Position numbers and translations under genes: made by a program
NCBI RefSeq assembly: GCF_020615455.1
Contig: NC_059231.1
Coordinates: 25,505,248 to 25,569,247 of the forward strand
Direction: 5' to 3'
Length of the DNA stretch: 64,000 bases
Origin: Coregonus clupeaformis
Taxonomy: Eukaryota > Chordata > Actinopteri > Salmoniformes > Salmonidae
The notes under the pieces: generated by a model
Told to the model about the DNA's origin: nothing
Databases searched by the model: none
Seen by the model: only the letters and a program-made list of their open reading frames with translations
In this document: positions 53,624 to 64,000 of the stretch, one piece after another
Layout: every line of letters starts with the position of its first letter
Numbering within the stretch: position 1 is the stretch's first letter

Positions 53624-55173
53624 CAGTGCATTTGGAAAGTATTCAGACCCCTTTACTTTTTCCAAATTTTGTTACGTTACAGATTAAATTGTTTTTTTCC
53701 CCCTCATCAAACTACACACAATACCCCATAATGACAAAGCAAAAACTGGTTTTTAGACATTTTAGAAAATATAATTTAAAAAATATCTGTATCACATTTA
53801 CATAAGTATTCAGACCCTTTTCTCAGTACTTTGTTGAAGCACCTTTGGCAGCGATTACAGCCTCGAGTTTTCTGGGGTATGAAGCTACAACCTTGGCACA
53901 CCTGTATTTGGGGAGTTTCTCCCATTCTTCTCTGCAGATCCTCTCAAGCTCTGTCAGGTTGGATGGGGAGCGTTGCTGCACACCTATTTTCAGGTCTCTC
54001 CAGAGATGTTCGATCGGGTTCAAGTCCGGGCTCTGGCTGGGCCACTCAAGGACATTCAGAGACTTGTCTCGATGCCACTTCTGCGTTGTCTTGGCTGTTT
54101 GCTTAGGGTCGTTGTCCTGTTGGAAGGTGAACCTTCGCCCTAGTCTGAAGTCCTGAGCGCTCTGGAGCAGGTTTTCATCAAGGATCTCTCTGTTCATCAT
54201 TGCTTCGATCCTGACTAGTCTCCCAGTCCCTGCCGCTGAAAAACAGCCCCACAGCATGATGCTGCTGCCACTACCATGCTTCACCGTAGGGATGGTGCAA
54301 GCTTTCCTCCAGACGTGACGCTTTGCATTCAATCTTGGTTTCATCAGACCAGAGAATCTTATTTCATGGTCTGAGAGTCTTACGGTACCTTTTGGCAAAC
54401 TCCAAGCGGGCTGTCATGTTCCTTTTACTGAGGAGTGGCTTCCGTCTGGCCACTGTACCATAAAGGCCTGATTGGTGGAGTGCTGCGGAGATGGTTGTTC
54501 TTCTGGAAGGTTCTCCCATTTCCACAGAGGAACTCTAGAGCTCTCTGAGTGACCATTGGGTTCTTGGTCACCTCCCTGACCAAGGCCCTTCTCCACCGAT
54601 TGCTCAGTTTGGCCGGGCGGCCAGCTCTAGGAAGAGTCTTGGTGGTTCCAAACTTCTTCCATTTAAGAATGATGGCGGCCACTGTGTTCTTGGGGACCTT
54701 CAATGCTGCAGAAATGTTTTGGTACCCTTCCCCAGATCTGTGCCTCGACAAAATCCTGTCTTGGAAGTCTACGGACAATTTCTTCGACCTCATGGCTTGG
54801 TTTTTGCTCTGACATGCACTTTCAACTGTGGGACCTTTATATAGACAGGTGTGTGCCTTTCCAAATCATGTCCAATCAATTGACTTTACCACAGGTGGGA
54901 CTCCAATCAAGTTGTAGAAACATCTCAAGGATGATCAATGGAAACAGGATGCACCGGAGCTCAATTTCGAGTCTCATAGCAAAGGGTCTGAATACTTATG
55001 TAAGTAAGGTATTTTTTTCTTTTCTTTTCTTTTACTATTTTCACTTTGTCATTATGGGGTAATGTGTGTAGATTGCTGAGGATTTGTATTTATTTAATCA
55101 ATTTTAGATTAAGGCTGTAATGTAACAAAATGTGGAAAAGGTCAAGGGGTCTGAATACTTTCCGAAGGCACTG
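53624..55173 (-). mobile_element. Tc1 (CAGTGCATTTGGAAAG ends)
   Basis: It starts CAGTGCATTTGGAAAGTATT and ends with the inverted form ACTTTCCGAAGGCACTG. TA flanks both ends (53622-53623, 55174-55175). It is 1,550 bp. Confidence 0.94.
53823..54793 (-). pseudogene. Tc1 transposase, frameshifts in the middle
   Basis: It starts MRSKKLSVDFQDRILSRHRS and the DNA-binding part is open to about 54430 (GNGRTFQKNNHLRSTP), with one shift near 54530. The stretch with the first catalytic Asp, near 54345, is garbled by small deletions. From 54300 the frame reads GSSIMLWGCFSAAGTGRLVR, FQQDNDPKQTAKTTQKWHRD (Asp) and NPIEHLWRDLKIGVQQRSPS (Glu), ending KGASTKY. Confidence 0.9.
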
Positions 55174-55184
55174 TATGTAAGTTG

Positions 55185-56457
55185 TAGTCTGTCACAATTG
55201 CAATGGGCACTTGTTGGCTGCTTTTCCTTCACTCTGTGGTCCGACTCATCCCAAACCATCTCAATTGGGTTGAGGTCGGGGGATTATGTAGGCCAGGTCA
55301 TCTGATGCAGCACTCCATCACTCTCCCTCTTGGTCAAATAGCCCTTACACAGCCTGGAGGTGTGTTTTGGATCATTGTCCTGTTAAAAAACAAATGATAG
55401 TCCCACTAAGCCCAAACCAGATGGGATGGCGTATCGCTGTGGTAGCCATGCTGGTTAAATGTGCCTTGAATTCTAAATAAATCACACAGTGTCACCAGCA
55501 AAGCACCCCCACACCATAACACCACCTCCATGCTTTACGGTGGGAAATACACATGCGGAGATAATCCGTTCACCCACAACGCATCTAATAAAGACGCGGT
55601 GGTTGGAACCAAAAATCTCCAATTTGGAATTTCCACCGGTCTAATGTCCATTGCTTGTGTTTCTTGGCCCAAGCAGGTCTCTTCTTCTTATTGGTGTCCT
55701 TAGTAGTGGTTTCTTTGCAGCAATTTGACCATGAAGGCCTGATGCACCAATTGTGCGCCGCCGGGTTTGGCTGGTATAGGCCGTCATTGTAAATAAGAAT
55801 TTGTTCTTAACTGACTTGCCTAGTTAAATAAAGGTACAATAAAAAAAATACACACAGTCCCCTCTGAACAGTTGATGTTGAGATGTGTCTGTTACTCTGT
55901 GAACTCTGTGAAGCATTTATTTGGGCTGCAATTTCTGAGGCTGGTAACTCTAATGAACTTATCCTCTGCAGCAGAGTTAACTCTGGGTCTTCCATTCCTG
56001 TCGCGGACCTCGAGAGCCAGTTTCATCATAGCGCTTGATGGTTTTTGCAACTACACTTGAAGAAACGTTCAAAGTTCTTGAAATGTTCCATATTGACTGA
56101 CCTTCATGTCTTAAAGTAATGATGGACTGTCGTTTCTCTTTGCTTATTTGAGCTGCTCTTGCCATAATATGGACTTGGTCTTTTACCAAATAGGGCTATC
56201 TTCTGTATACCTTGTCACAACACAACTGATTAGCTCAAACGCATTAAGAAGGAAAGAAATTCCAAGGGTGGCTATTTGAACAATCTCAAATATAAAATAT
56301 ATTTTGATTTGTTGAACACTTTTGGTTACTACATGATTCCATATGTGTTATTTCATAGTTTTGATGTCTTCACTATTATTCTACAATGTAAAAAAATGTA
56401 AAAGTAAGGAAAAACCTTTTGAATGAGTAGGTGTGTCCAAACTTTTGACTGGTAGTG
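55185..56457 (-). mobile_element. Tc1 copy with long inverted end and SINE fragment
   Basis: On the minus strand MARAAQISKEKRQSIITLRH starts the transposase near 56160. Then come SSLELPASEIAAQINASQSS and, beyond a SINE fragment, decayed core segments down to 55203. The right end (56262-56457) carries the 3' terminal region in the opposite sense and ends AACTTTTGACTGGTAGTGTA. The left end is truncated after GCACTTGTTGGCTGCTTTTC. Same subfamily as 18337-19037 and 40112-41217. Confidence 0.82.
55748..55850 (+). mobile_element. SINE 3' fragment (HpaI-type tail)
   Basis: AATTGTGCGCCGCCGGGTTT, GGCCGTCATTGTAAATAAGA, ATTTGTTCTTAACTGACTTG and CCTAGTTAAATAAAGGTACA followed by an A run. This is the 3' part of a salmonid SINE, 5'-truncated, inserted in the transposase N-terminal region of the surrounding Tc1 (GCCTGATGCA before, CACACAGTC after). 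Confidence 0.82.
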
Positions 56458-56699
56458 TACAGTGTGTGTACAGACAAAGGGTCTCATTTGGGGGCATGGT
56501 TTAAAATATGTTCTATTTGTGCCAACCGTCAGTGGAAATGTTGTACCAGTTTAAGTGGTTTTATCATTATGTTGATAAGGCTTGAGCACCTCTTTTGACA
56601 TTGTCAGTTCAGTAATCTGTGTAAGTACTTGTAACAATCAAGAGCTGCACTGTTGAGACGTTACTGTGCATTTTCCAGTAGCTTAATGGCAGCTTGTTC

Positions 56700-57075
56700 A
56701 AATGAACTTTTTAGCCAGCTGCATCCCACTGCTGGCTTGTCTCTGAAGCTAAGCAGGGTTGGTCCCTGGATGGGGACCAGATGCTGCTGGAAGTTGTGTT
56801 TGAGGGCCAGTAGGAGCCACTCTTTCCTCTGGTCTGAAAAAATATCCCAATGCCACAGGGCAGTGATTGGGGACATTGCCCTGTGTAGGTTGCCGTCTTT
56901 CGAATGGGATGTTAAACGGGTGTCCTGACTCTCTGTGGTCACTAAAGATCCCATGGCACTTATTGTAAGAGTATGTGAACCCCGGGGGCCTGGCTAAATT
57001 TCCAATATGGCTCTCATACCATCATGGCCACCTAATCATCCCCAACTTCCAGTGATGATTTAACCCTGCCCTGCA
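56700..57075 (+). mobile_element. 5S-rRNA-derived SINE (SINE3 / OS-SINE1-like)
   Basis: CATCCCACTGCTGGCTTGTC, TCTGAAGCTAAGCAGGGTTG and GGATGGGGACCAGATGCTGC follow the internal promoter region of 5S rRNA (GAAGCTAAGCAGGGT and GGATGGGAGACC). The body contains GATGTTAAACGGGTGTCCTG and ATCCCATGGCACTTATTGTA. It is a short retroposon transcribed by Pol III, decayed here, and it abuts a truncated Tc1. Confidence 0.78.
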
Positions 57076-57089
57076 GCAAAGCTTGCAAG

Positions 57090-57991
57090 TCTCCCCCTTT
57101 TTCCTCCAAACATAACGATGGTCATTATGGCCAAACAGTTATATTTTTGTTTCATCAGACCAGAGGACATTTCTCCAAAAAGTACTATCTTTGTCCCCAT
57201 GTGCAGTTGCAAACCGTAGTCTGGCTTTTTTATGCCGGTTTTGGAGCAGTGGCTTCTTCCTTGCTGAGCGGCCTTTCAGGTTATGTCGATATAGGACTTG
57301 TTTTACTGTGGATATAGATACTTTTGTACCTGTTTCCTCCAGCATCTTCACAAGGTCCTTTGCTGTTGTTCTGGGATTGATTTGCACTTTTCGCACCAAA
57401 ATACGTTCATCTCTAGGATACAGAACGCGTCTCCTTCCTGAGTGGTATGATGGCTGCGTGGTCCCATGGTGTTTATACTTGCGTACTATTGTTTGTACAG
57501 ATGGACGTGGTACCTTCAGGTGTTTGGAAATTGCTCTCAAGGATGAACCAGAGTTGTGGAGGTCTACAATTTGTTTTCTGAGGTCTTGGCTGATTTTTAT
57601 TTTTATTTTCCCATGATGTTAAGCGAAGAGGCAATGAGTTTGAAGGTAGGCCTTGAAATACATCCACAGGTACACCTCCAATTGACTCAAATTATGTAAA
57701 TTAGCCTATCAGAAGCGTCTAATGCCATGACATAATTTTCTGGAATTTTCTAAGCCTTTTAAAGGCACAGTCAACTTAGTGTATGTAAACTTCTGACCCA
57801 CTGGAATTGTGATACAGTGAAATAATCTGTCTGTAAACAATTGTTGGAAACATTTATTTTGTCATGCACAAAGTAGATGTCCTAACCGACTTGCCAAAAC
57901 GATAGTTTGTTAACAAGAAATGTGTGGAGTGGTTGAAAAACAGGTTTTAATGACTCCAACCTAAGTGTATGTAAACTCCCGACTTCAACTG
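57090..57991 (-). mobile_element. 5' half of a Tc1
   Basis: The right end is TAAACTCCCGACTTCAACTG followed by TA, matching the Tc1 at 45618-47387. On the minus strand the transposase N-terminal half is found: AISKHLKVPRPSVQTIVRKY, ILVRKVQINPRTTAKDLVKM, VSISTVKQVLYRHNLKGRSA and VLWSDETKI (first Asp), then a stop (ATATAACTG) and truncation near 57090. The core after the first Asp is missing. Confidence 0.88.
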
Positions 57992-59519
57992 TAGCTAATC
58001 CATCACCGGATGATGTCTGTTAGGAAAGTGAGTATTACAATTACATGGTGACTAGTTATAAATTAAATATTTTATGGTTCTTTTGTTATCGCATGCACTT
58101 ATGTCAGCCTTTAACAAGGCTGCAGAACTGACAGTGTACAAGCTTAAAGTTCCTGAACAGTCATTCTGATTCCCATGTAAAATAGCCTTGTGAGTGACTA
58201 GAATATCACCCATAATTTAAAAAAGTATATAGAAATGCTCTACATTTTTGAAAAATAACGTTTTCTCTCATGGCTAACTACCGGGCAGTTTGAAAAGACA
58301 GGCTAAGTGGGCGGGGAGCATGAGCTCGCCTTGATTGACAGCTCTTTGAAACACCTATGTCAAGCAACTTGGATGCAGTGTTGCAGTAAAATCATCTCAA
58401 GCTAATTTGGAGATACACGAAGCAACTCAAACAACATTAAAATTGCATCAATGATGTCTGTTTTATACATCTCCCATTTGGCATGTCTCTTGTGATGCAG
58501 TTCACAGTAGCACTGATGTGTTGACTTGACAACTGTCAGAGTTTTGAACGACCCTTACCCACCTTTTGTTTCATGCTGGCTGAAGACCTAGCTACCCAGT
58601 AACTAGCTAACACCAGACACAGATGAAAGGGGAAACATATAATTATCTTTGCCATAGTTGAATAAGGTACAATTTTAATTATATTTGCTGACACCCAAGA
58701 GTCAGATTTTGGCACCAGTAGAGTAGCTATCTAGCTATATAAACCACGCCCTTCTGCAAATGCCTTCTCCGATGTTGGTTTCAAGGCAGTACTTATTTAA
58801 ATTAGGTAAGACAGTATCATGTTACCATTGGTGTATTAAAATGAGTTAGGGTGATGCTGCTCTCATCCCCTTAATAATCCCGCCTCCTGAGTCCAAGTGT
58901 TTGACACAGGGGAAGGGACCAGTAACTTTATGATCAAACTTTATCAATGTAGAGAAGCAACAGTAATTTACTTTAGTCATCATACTTTGATCTGGTTTGG
59001 TCTAAATATCATCCAATTTCATGAAAAACATGATCTTTAAAGTTTATGAGCACATTCCCTCTTATGGGAGACTAAAAAGAGCTAGCTGAAAGCCACGCCA
59101 CAAATAAGCCACGCCTTTTACAGTATGCTGCCAATCAGCAGGTGGTGTGCATGTTGTCAACAGAAGTCAGTGAAGGCATTTTATAGGAATCACACCTTCA
59201 AGTTGTTGTACATATTTACTTAATTTTTACTGCAACTTGCAGAAATGTATTCTTGACAATCTCCGGTATGTCCACAGTCCTGGTGGAACAGCAGGAACTT
59301 CAAGTTGCTAGCAAGAGTTTGTGAGTTCAAATCCCAAGTGAGGTTGAGTCCCAAGTCATCTGCATACTGTCCATTAACACCTAAATGTAGCTGTAAAAAT
59401 ACAATAACTAGTTGTAGATTTACCATATTTGCACTAGACAAAAACCCCAGGGTACCATGACTGTTAAAAGTGAATTAATGTAAATTGTGCCTTTCAAAGT
59501 AAAATGTTCTAAATTACAT

Positions 59520-59760
59520 TTGACACCTTGGTTTTCAAATGTTGTCACATTTGTAGTTTCATGTTATCACGTTGAAATTTTGTGTCCCCATGTTGTCACA
59601 TTTATTTCACATTAATTTCAGATGAGATCATGTTCTGACGTGCTCACATGTTGTCACATGTAGTTTTATGTTGTCACATGTTGCGTCGCATGTTATCACA
59701 TTAACTTCACATTAAATCACAAAAGATCAAATGTGTTCATGTGAAATTCATGTGTTTTTT
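59520..59760 (+). repeat. Degenerate ATGTTGTCACAT repeat array
   Basis: At least eight copies of a word like CATGTTGTCACATTT, with variants ATGTTATCAC and GTTGTCACATGTAG, are spaced 20-50 bases apart. TTCACATTAA words recur between them. The array does not code. Confidence 0.78.
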
Positions 59761-60506
59761 TCATAAGGGTTCTCTGACACCTCAGGTCAACTGTTGTCTC
59801 CAGAGTGACAGGTCAGCTTCTCGCTCTAGTGGTATGTAGGGTTGGCTCCAGGGTGCAAAGTGCTGGTGGGAGGCTGGGAGGGTGGGAGGCTTCATTGGTG
59901 CATGTGACCTGGGGAACACACTGGATGTCTCAGCTGCTGGGATTACTGCAGAGAAGAGGAGGTCAAAGAGAAGTGGTTCTGCTATAGTGCAGCCTCTCCT
60001 GGGGATGTCACCTTCCCTGAGACGATGGGACCTGAAGTCATCTGTCACTTAGCTAGCTAGTAAATGCTAGTTGGTACCAGAGTGCAGAGTGCCAGTCAGC
60101 CAGTGGCAGGTATCATATAAAATCTAGGCAGGGTTGGAACAAGGCAAGCTACATAAACACAAGCTTCCGCTTTCCGAAGCATAACAGACACTCCCAAGGT
60201 CCTAACATTGTGGAATGTGATTGCTGTTACTCCTGTTGCAACTGACCCCCTCAATAACAAGGACTTTTCTTGGGATTGTTTTAGTGCCTGGCTGTCACAT
60301 AGCCTACTGTATAAAGGTTGAGTGACCAAAAGCAGGCTAGTCTGTTACATACCATGGCCAAAGTGCAGTTGCAGTACTGTCTTTGTCCCAGCTACACTAC
60401 TGTTACCGGGCTTCCTCCTCTCCCCTCGTTCTTCAATTCCTACACAGAGCGTTGACCAGAACCGTAACCTAGTTCAATGTGCTGACTCAGGCCTGGTGAA
60501 TCTATA

Positions 60507-61317
60507 CTGAACAAAAATATAAACACAACAATTTCAAAGATTTTACTGAGTTACAGTTCATATGAGGAAATCAGTCAATTGAAATAAATTCATTAGGCCC
60601 TAATCTATGGATTTCACATAACTGGGAATACAGATATGCATCTGTTGGTCAGAGATACCTTACAAAATAATTGTCCTCACAATGGGCCTCAGGATCTCGT
60701 CACTGTATTTCTGTGCATTCAAATTGGCATCTATAAAATGCAATTGTGTTTGTTGTCCATACCATAATCCCACCGCCACCATGCCATGGGGCACTCTGTT
60801 CACAACGTTAACATCAGCAAAACACTCGCCCACACGAGGCCATACACATGTTCTGCGGTTGTGAGACCGGTTGGACGTACTGCCAAATTCTCTAAAACAA
60901 CGTTGGAGGCGGCTTATGGTAGAGAAATGAACATTACATTCTTTGGCAACAGCTCTGCTGGACATTCCTGCAGTCAGCATGCCAATTGCACGCTCCCTCA
61001 AAACTTGAGACATTTGTAGCATTGTGTTGTGTGACACAACTGCACATTTTAGAGTGGCCTTTTATTGTCCCCAGCACAAGGTGCACCTGTGTAATGATCA
61101 TGCTGTTTAATCATCTTATTGATATGCCACACCTGTCAGGTGGATGGATTATCTTGGCAAAGGAGAAATGCTCGCTAACAGGGATGTAAACAAATGTGTG
61201 CACAAAATTGAAGAGAAATAAGATTTTTGTGCATATGGAAAATTTCTGGGATCTTTTATTTCAGCTCATGAAACATGGGACCAACACTTTACATGTTGCG
61301 TTTATATTTTTGTTCAG
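60507..61317 (-). mobile_element. Internally deleted Tc1 (CTGAACAAAAATATAAAC ends)
   Basis: It starts CTGAACAAAAATATAAACAC after TA and ends GCGTTTATATTTTTGTTCAG. It is 811 bp. On the minus strand SHNTMLQMSQVLRERAIGML, TAGMSSRAVAKECNVHFSTI and RRTCVWPRVGECFADVNVVN remain, joined to AQKYSDEILRPIV. Both catalytic Asp regions after the first third are deleted, so it is non-autonomous. Confidence 0.9.
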
Positions 61318-62735
61318 TGTAGATGGTGTGTGTGAAGTAAGATTCTAGGACCCTCTACTACCTGCAACCCTGCTGATGCTGTGTCTCTTTCTGTTGCCAT
61401 GAGCATGAGACACCATCTTGGAAATGCTACCTTCTCCCCATCGCATCAGTTGTTTCTGGCATCCCACCACCACCTCATAATATCGACTTCCATTCAGGCT
61501 CATTGTAAGATGATAGCTATGGTTCATGATTGTGTTCCTCGTGTCAGCCATGTTCCATCAGGGTCCCTTACAATTAAATGCACACACACACACGCACGGA
61601 CACACCCAATCACGCACAAGACATTACATTTTTTTATAAAATATAAAGAAGCAATTAAACAGCAGTGTCAAAGAGATTCCCTGCAGGTATAATGCAACGA
61701 GCACCTTGTGAGAGCAAACCACACTCCCTGAACTCCACAGGGTGTTAGGTCATACACCACCAACAGCATCTACTGAGAACTGTTTGTTCACTGCTGCTAT
61801 ATAACATAAAAGGACAACATATGTGTGCTTCTATAACACATATATTGCATACAAAATGGCAATCATAAATATGGGGAGAAAAGATGTAGCAGATTCGCGC
61901 AAATTTATGTGGTTATTATTAATCATAATCTGCTACACTACAGGCTGCAGAAATAACAAGGGCCTAGTTTTTTAATGAGTGTCATCATCCAGGGCATGGA
62001 TCATTATAATGTTTTGTTTTTCACAGGCAAACACAGCACCATCTTTGCTTTGGTAATTTACCAGCAGAATGGCAGCAGGCTCCTGTTTTGGTAGTTTGCA
62101 GCATCTGTATTGTCGGATGTGCGTGAGACAAAATGGAGAGCCAGACGGCCAGCTACAATGAAACTTCCTCCAATTGCATCACGGAACGAAAAACAATCCC
62201 AGAATGCTTTGTGTTTAGCTCCGTTAGAAGGGGGAGGTCAAAAGGTAAAAACTAAACACTAGGGTATAAACAGAAAGTGGATCTATCTTTATACTGTTCT
62301 CTCTGTTTCCACCTCCCTCTCTGACACAGACACACATTTTGTAGCGCTATCTGTCTGTGTCTGACGTACCCTCTTCCACACGTTCTATATTTATTTCTCT
62401 CTCTTTCTCACCTAAGTTTGCTGAGCTCGTCCCTTCCTATATGAACAACACTCCTTATTCACTCAGGACAAATACAAGAGCTCATACATGCACATGGTCA
62501 CAGTCACATACACACACTGTAGGCACAGTTCTCTGTGCTGTTGCCTCTTCTTTGCCTGTCAGTGATTCAGTAGAGTGCTCTGGCCAGCTGGCCTGGCTCA
62601 GAGGATTAAAGCAGTGTTTATGCTTTTTTAATCATAACTGAAATGGGCAGTGTCATTACACAATGATTCACAGAGGCCGCGACCCTCAAAGCACATTAAT
62701 CCTTATGCTGTGTTGGGTGAGGAGTGGACGTGTGT

Positions 62736-62762
62736 TAATGTGTGTGTGTGTGTGTGTGTGTG
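62736..62762. repeat. TG microsatellite
   Basis: A short TG run ending in GAGAGAG. Confidence 0.9.
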
Positions 62763-62799
62763 AGAGAGGGTAACATTACCTCAAGATATAATGTATGCA

Positions 62800-62872
62800 C
62801 TCACTAACTGTAAGTCGCTCTGGATAAGAGCGTCTGCTAAATAACTAAAATGTAAAATGATGTAAATGTGTG
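62800..62872 (+). repeat. SINE tail fragment
   Basis: ACTAACTGTAAGTCGCTCTG, GATAAGAGCGTCTGCTAAAT and AACTAAAATGTAAAATGATG form the V-SINE-type tail in plus orientation without its tRNA-like head. Confidence 0.72.
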
Positions 62873-63206
62873 TGACTTCTGTCAGTGCGGTGTGTGTTCT
62901 AAGAGGAAATTATGAAAGCTACAGCCGGATTAAGCTGATCTCAGCTGCAACGTGGGAATGAATAAATCGCTGTGTTTTGAGTCCGTTTAACGTTTTGAGT
63001 GCACTTCAACTGCAAATAAAGTTTGTAAACAGTAATTACAGAAATTTCACTCTCTCCTTCCTCCCTCTGCACTTCCTCTCCTCCCGGTTCTCCCTCTCTT
63101 CCTCCATCGACCATCATCCTTCCTCCCTCTGCCCCCCTCTATCCTCCCTCGCTCCTTCCATCCTTCATCTACCATCCTTCTTGGTCTCTCTCCCCCATCC
63201 CTCCAG

Positions 63207-63374
63207 GTGCCATCTGATGACTCACTAGGTCTGCTACCAGAGCCCCAGGTAGCCATGTTCTGTGGGAAGCTGAATATGCACGTCAACGTCCAGAGTGGCA
63301 AGTGGGAGCCGGACCCCTCCGGCACCAAGAGCTGCATCGGAACCAAGAATGGCATCCTGCAGTACTGCCAGGAG
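63207..63374 (+). CDS. app: Amyloid precursor protein exon 2: growth-factor-like domain
   Basis: The acceptor CCCTCCAG lies before 63207 and the donor GAG|GTTGGA after 63374. It is 168 nt, in phase 0 at both ends, the same length as in mammals. The peptide VPSDDSLGLLPEPQVAMFCG then KLNMHVNVQSGKWEPDPSGT and KSCIGTKNGILQYCQE carries the first three cysteines of the E1 growth-factor-like domain. Reading on past 63374 in the same frame meets a Gly/Lys-rich stretch and stop, which is intron. The wording favours APP over APLP1 or APLP2, although the KLNMHVN...WEPDP block is also close to APLP2. Confidence 0.93.
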
Positions 63375-63629
63375 GTTGGAGGAGAGGGAGGGGGAGGGAA
63401 AGGTGGCAGAGAGAGGAAAGCATGAGCGGTAGGAAAAAGAGAAATAAAGAAAGGTGAAAGGAGAGTGGAAGAGGGTGGTTGATTAGGAAGATAGAGGGGT
63501 GGAAGCTAAATGAAATTAGGGCGAGAAAGAGAAACAAGGGAGATCTGAGGTAAATGTCAGGAATATTACACCAATACAAAACAACTGTGTGAAGTCTTGT
63601 ACAATCATTGAATCCTGCTCCTTCCCCAG
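63375..63629 (+). other. app: app intron 2 (255 bp)
   Basis: It begins GTTGGAGGAG and ends CTCCTTCCCCAG. It is purine-rich. Exon 2 would be extended by a false Gly-rich tail if this were not removed. Confidence 0.88.
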
Positions 63630-63759
63630 GTGTACCCTGAGCTCCAGAGCACTAACGTGGTGGAGGCCAACCAGCCAGTCAGCATCCAGAACTGGTGCAA
63701 GAAGGGACGCAAGCAGTGTCGCAGTCACACACACATCGTGGTGCCCTACCGCTGCCTGG
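63630..63759 (+). CDS. app: Amyloid precursor protein exon 3: heparin-binding part of E1
   Basis: The exon is 130 nt, entering in phase 0 and leaving in phase 1, with donor CTGG|GTAAGC. The peptide VYPELQSTNVVEANQPVSIQ continues NWCKKGRKQCRSHTHIVVPY and RC. It carries three cysteines and the basic KKGRKQCR loop that binds heparin. The length matches the mammalian exon. NVVEANQP and VVPYRC are APP-like rather than APLP2-like. Confidence 0.95.
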
Positions 63760-63840
63760 GTAAGCTGTGTGTATGTGCTTGTGTGTGTGTGTGTGCTTGA
63801 GTGTTTATGAGAGACTCCATAATCTGTGTGTGTTTTGCAG

Positions 63841-63953
63841 TTGGGGAGTTTGTGAGTGATGCCCTGCTGGTTCCTGATAAGTGCAAGTTCCAGCACCAGG
63901 AGAGAATGGACATGTGTGAGAGCCACCTGCACTGGCACACCGTGGCTAAAGAG
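63841..63953 (+). CDS. app: Amyloid precursor protein exon 4: start of the copper-binding domain
   Basis: The acceptor GTTTTGCAG lies before 63841 and the donor GAG|GTGAGG after 63953. It is 113 nt, phase 1 to 0, as in mammals. The peptide VGEFVSDALLVPDKCKFQHQ continues ERMDMCESHLHWHTVAKE. The HLHWH motif contains the histidines that bind copper in the E1 copper-binding domain. The following exons (rest of the copper domain, acidic region, E2 and the transmembrane/Abeta region) lie beyond the right edge. Confidence 0.95.
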
Positions 63954-64000
63954 GTGAGGACACATGCTTTTCACTTCATTTTCACGCCATTCTGTTGTGT

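Noticed and set aside
59220..59441. A 73-codon minus-strand frame with a signal-like start
   Set aside because: No recognisable domain, no splice support and no neighbouring exon; treated as chance.
63375..63425. Extension of app exon 2 to a stop codon
   Set aside because: The Gly/Lys-rich tail is intronic; GT donor, phase, the 168-nt length and the next exon show splicing at 63374.

Overview
This is fish nuclear DNA, most likely from a salmonid (trout, salmon, charr or whitefish). I infer this from the very high load of Tc1/mariner copies of many subfamilies, the tRNA-derived SINEs ending in the 'gcgtctgctaaatga' tail, a 5S-rRNA-derived SINE, L2, Tx1 and Nimb/I-like LINEs, and split genes with ordinary GT-AG introns. 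I see no bacterial genes, CRISPR array or operon, and no sign of a new molecular system. About half of the window is recognisable transposon sequence.

Two host genes can be supported. On the minus strand, four exons between 34368 and 27850 encode a B7-family immunoglobulin receptor ligand, closest in my judgement to ICOS ligand: signal peptide, IgV domain, IgC domain, transmembrane segment. All junctions are GT-AG and the reading phase holds throughout. On the plus strand, the amyloid precursor protein gene (app) begins with its signal-peptide exon at 38109-38168. After a 25 kb first intron it continues with exons 2, 3 and 4 at 63207-63374, 63630-63759 and 63841-63953. The gene runs off the right edge. 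The two genes are divergent, with start codons 3.7 kb apart.

Region by region: 1-1690 has no gene, only one candidate inverted-repeat element. 1690-9360 is one old I/Nimb-like LINE broken by four later insertions (two Tc1 elements and two solo LTRs), each with a recognisable target duplication. 9361-10029 is the 5' part of an L2-like LINE. A Tc1 element sits exactly where this meets a 5'-truncated Tx1-like LINE (11632-17400), itself carrying a Tc1 and a SINE. 17400-27800 holds an internally duplicated repeat, Tc1 copies, a second Nimb-like ORF1, a likely solo LTR, and two copies of a two-headed SINE. 27850-34368 is the B7-like gene, with an L2 piece, Tc1 pieces and a tRNA-like SINE head in its introns. 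34369-38108 is the shared upstream region, with a palindromic MITE, a Tc1 copy and a MITE ending about 260 bp before the app start codon. 38169-63206 is app intron 1, packed with at least nine Tc1 copies or fragments, a Pogo-like transposase remnant, several MITEs, SINEs and microsatellites.

No transposase in the window has an uninterrupted reading frame. The best preserved are the Tc1 copies at 3117-4738 (one nonsense codon) and 13966-15536 (one frameshift). Family names for repeats are from memory of the families and were not checked by search.
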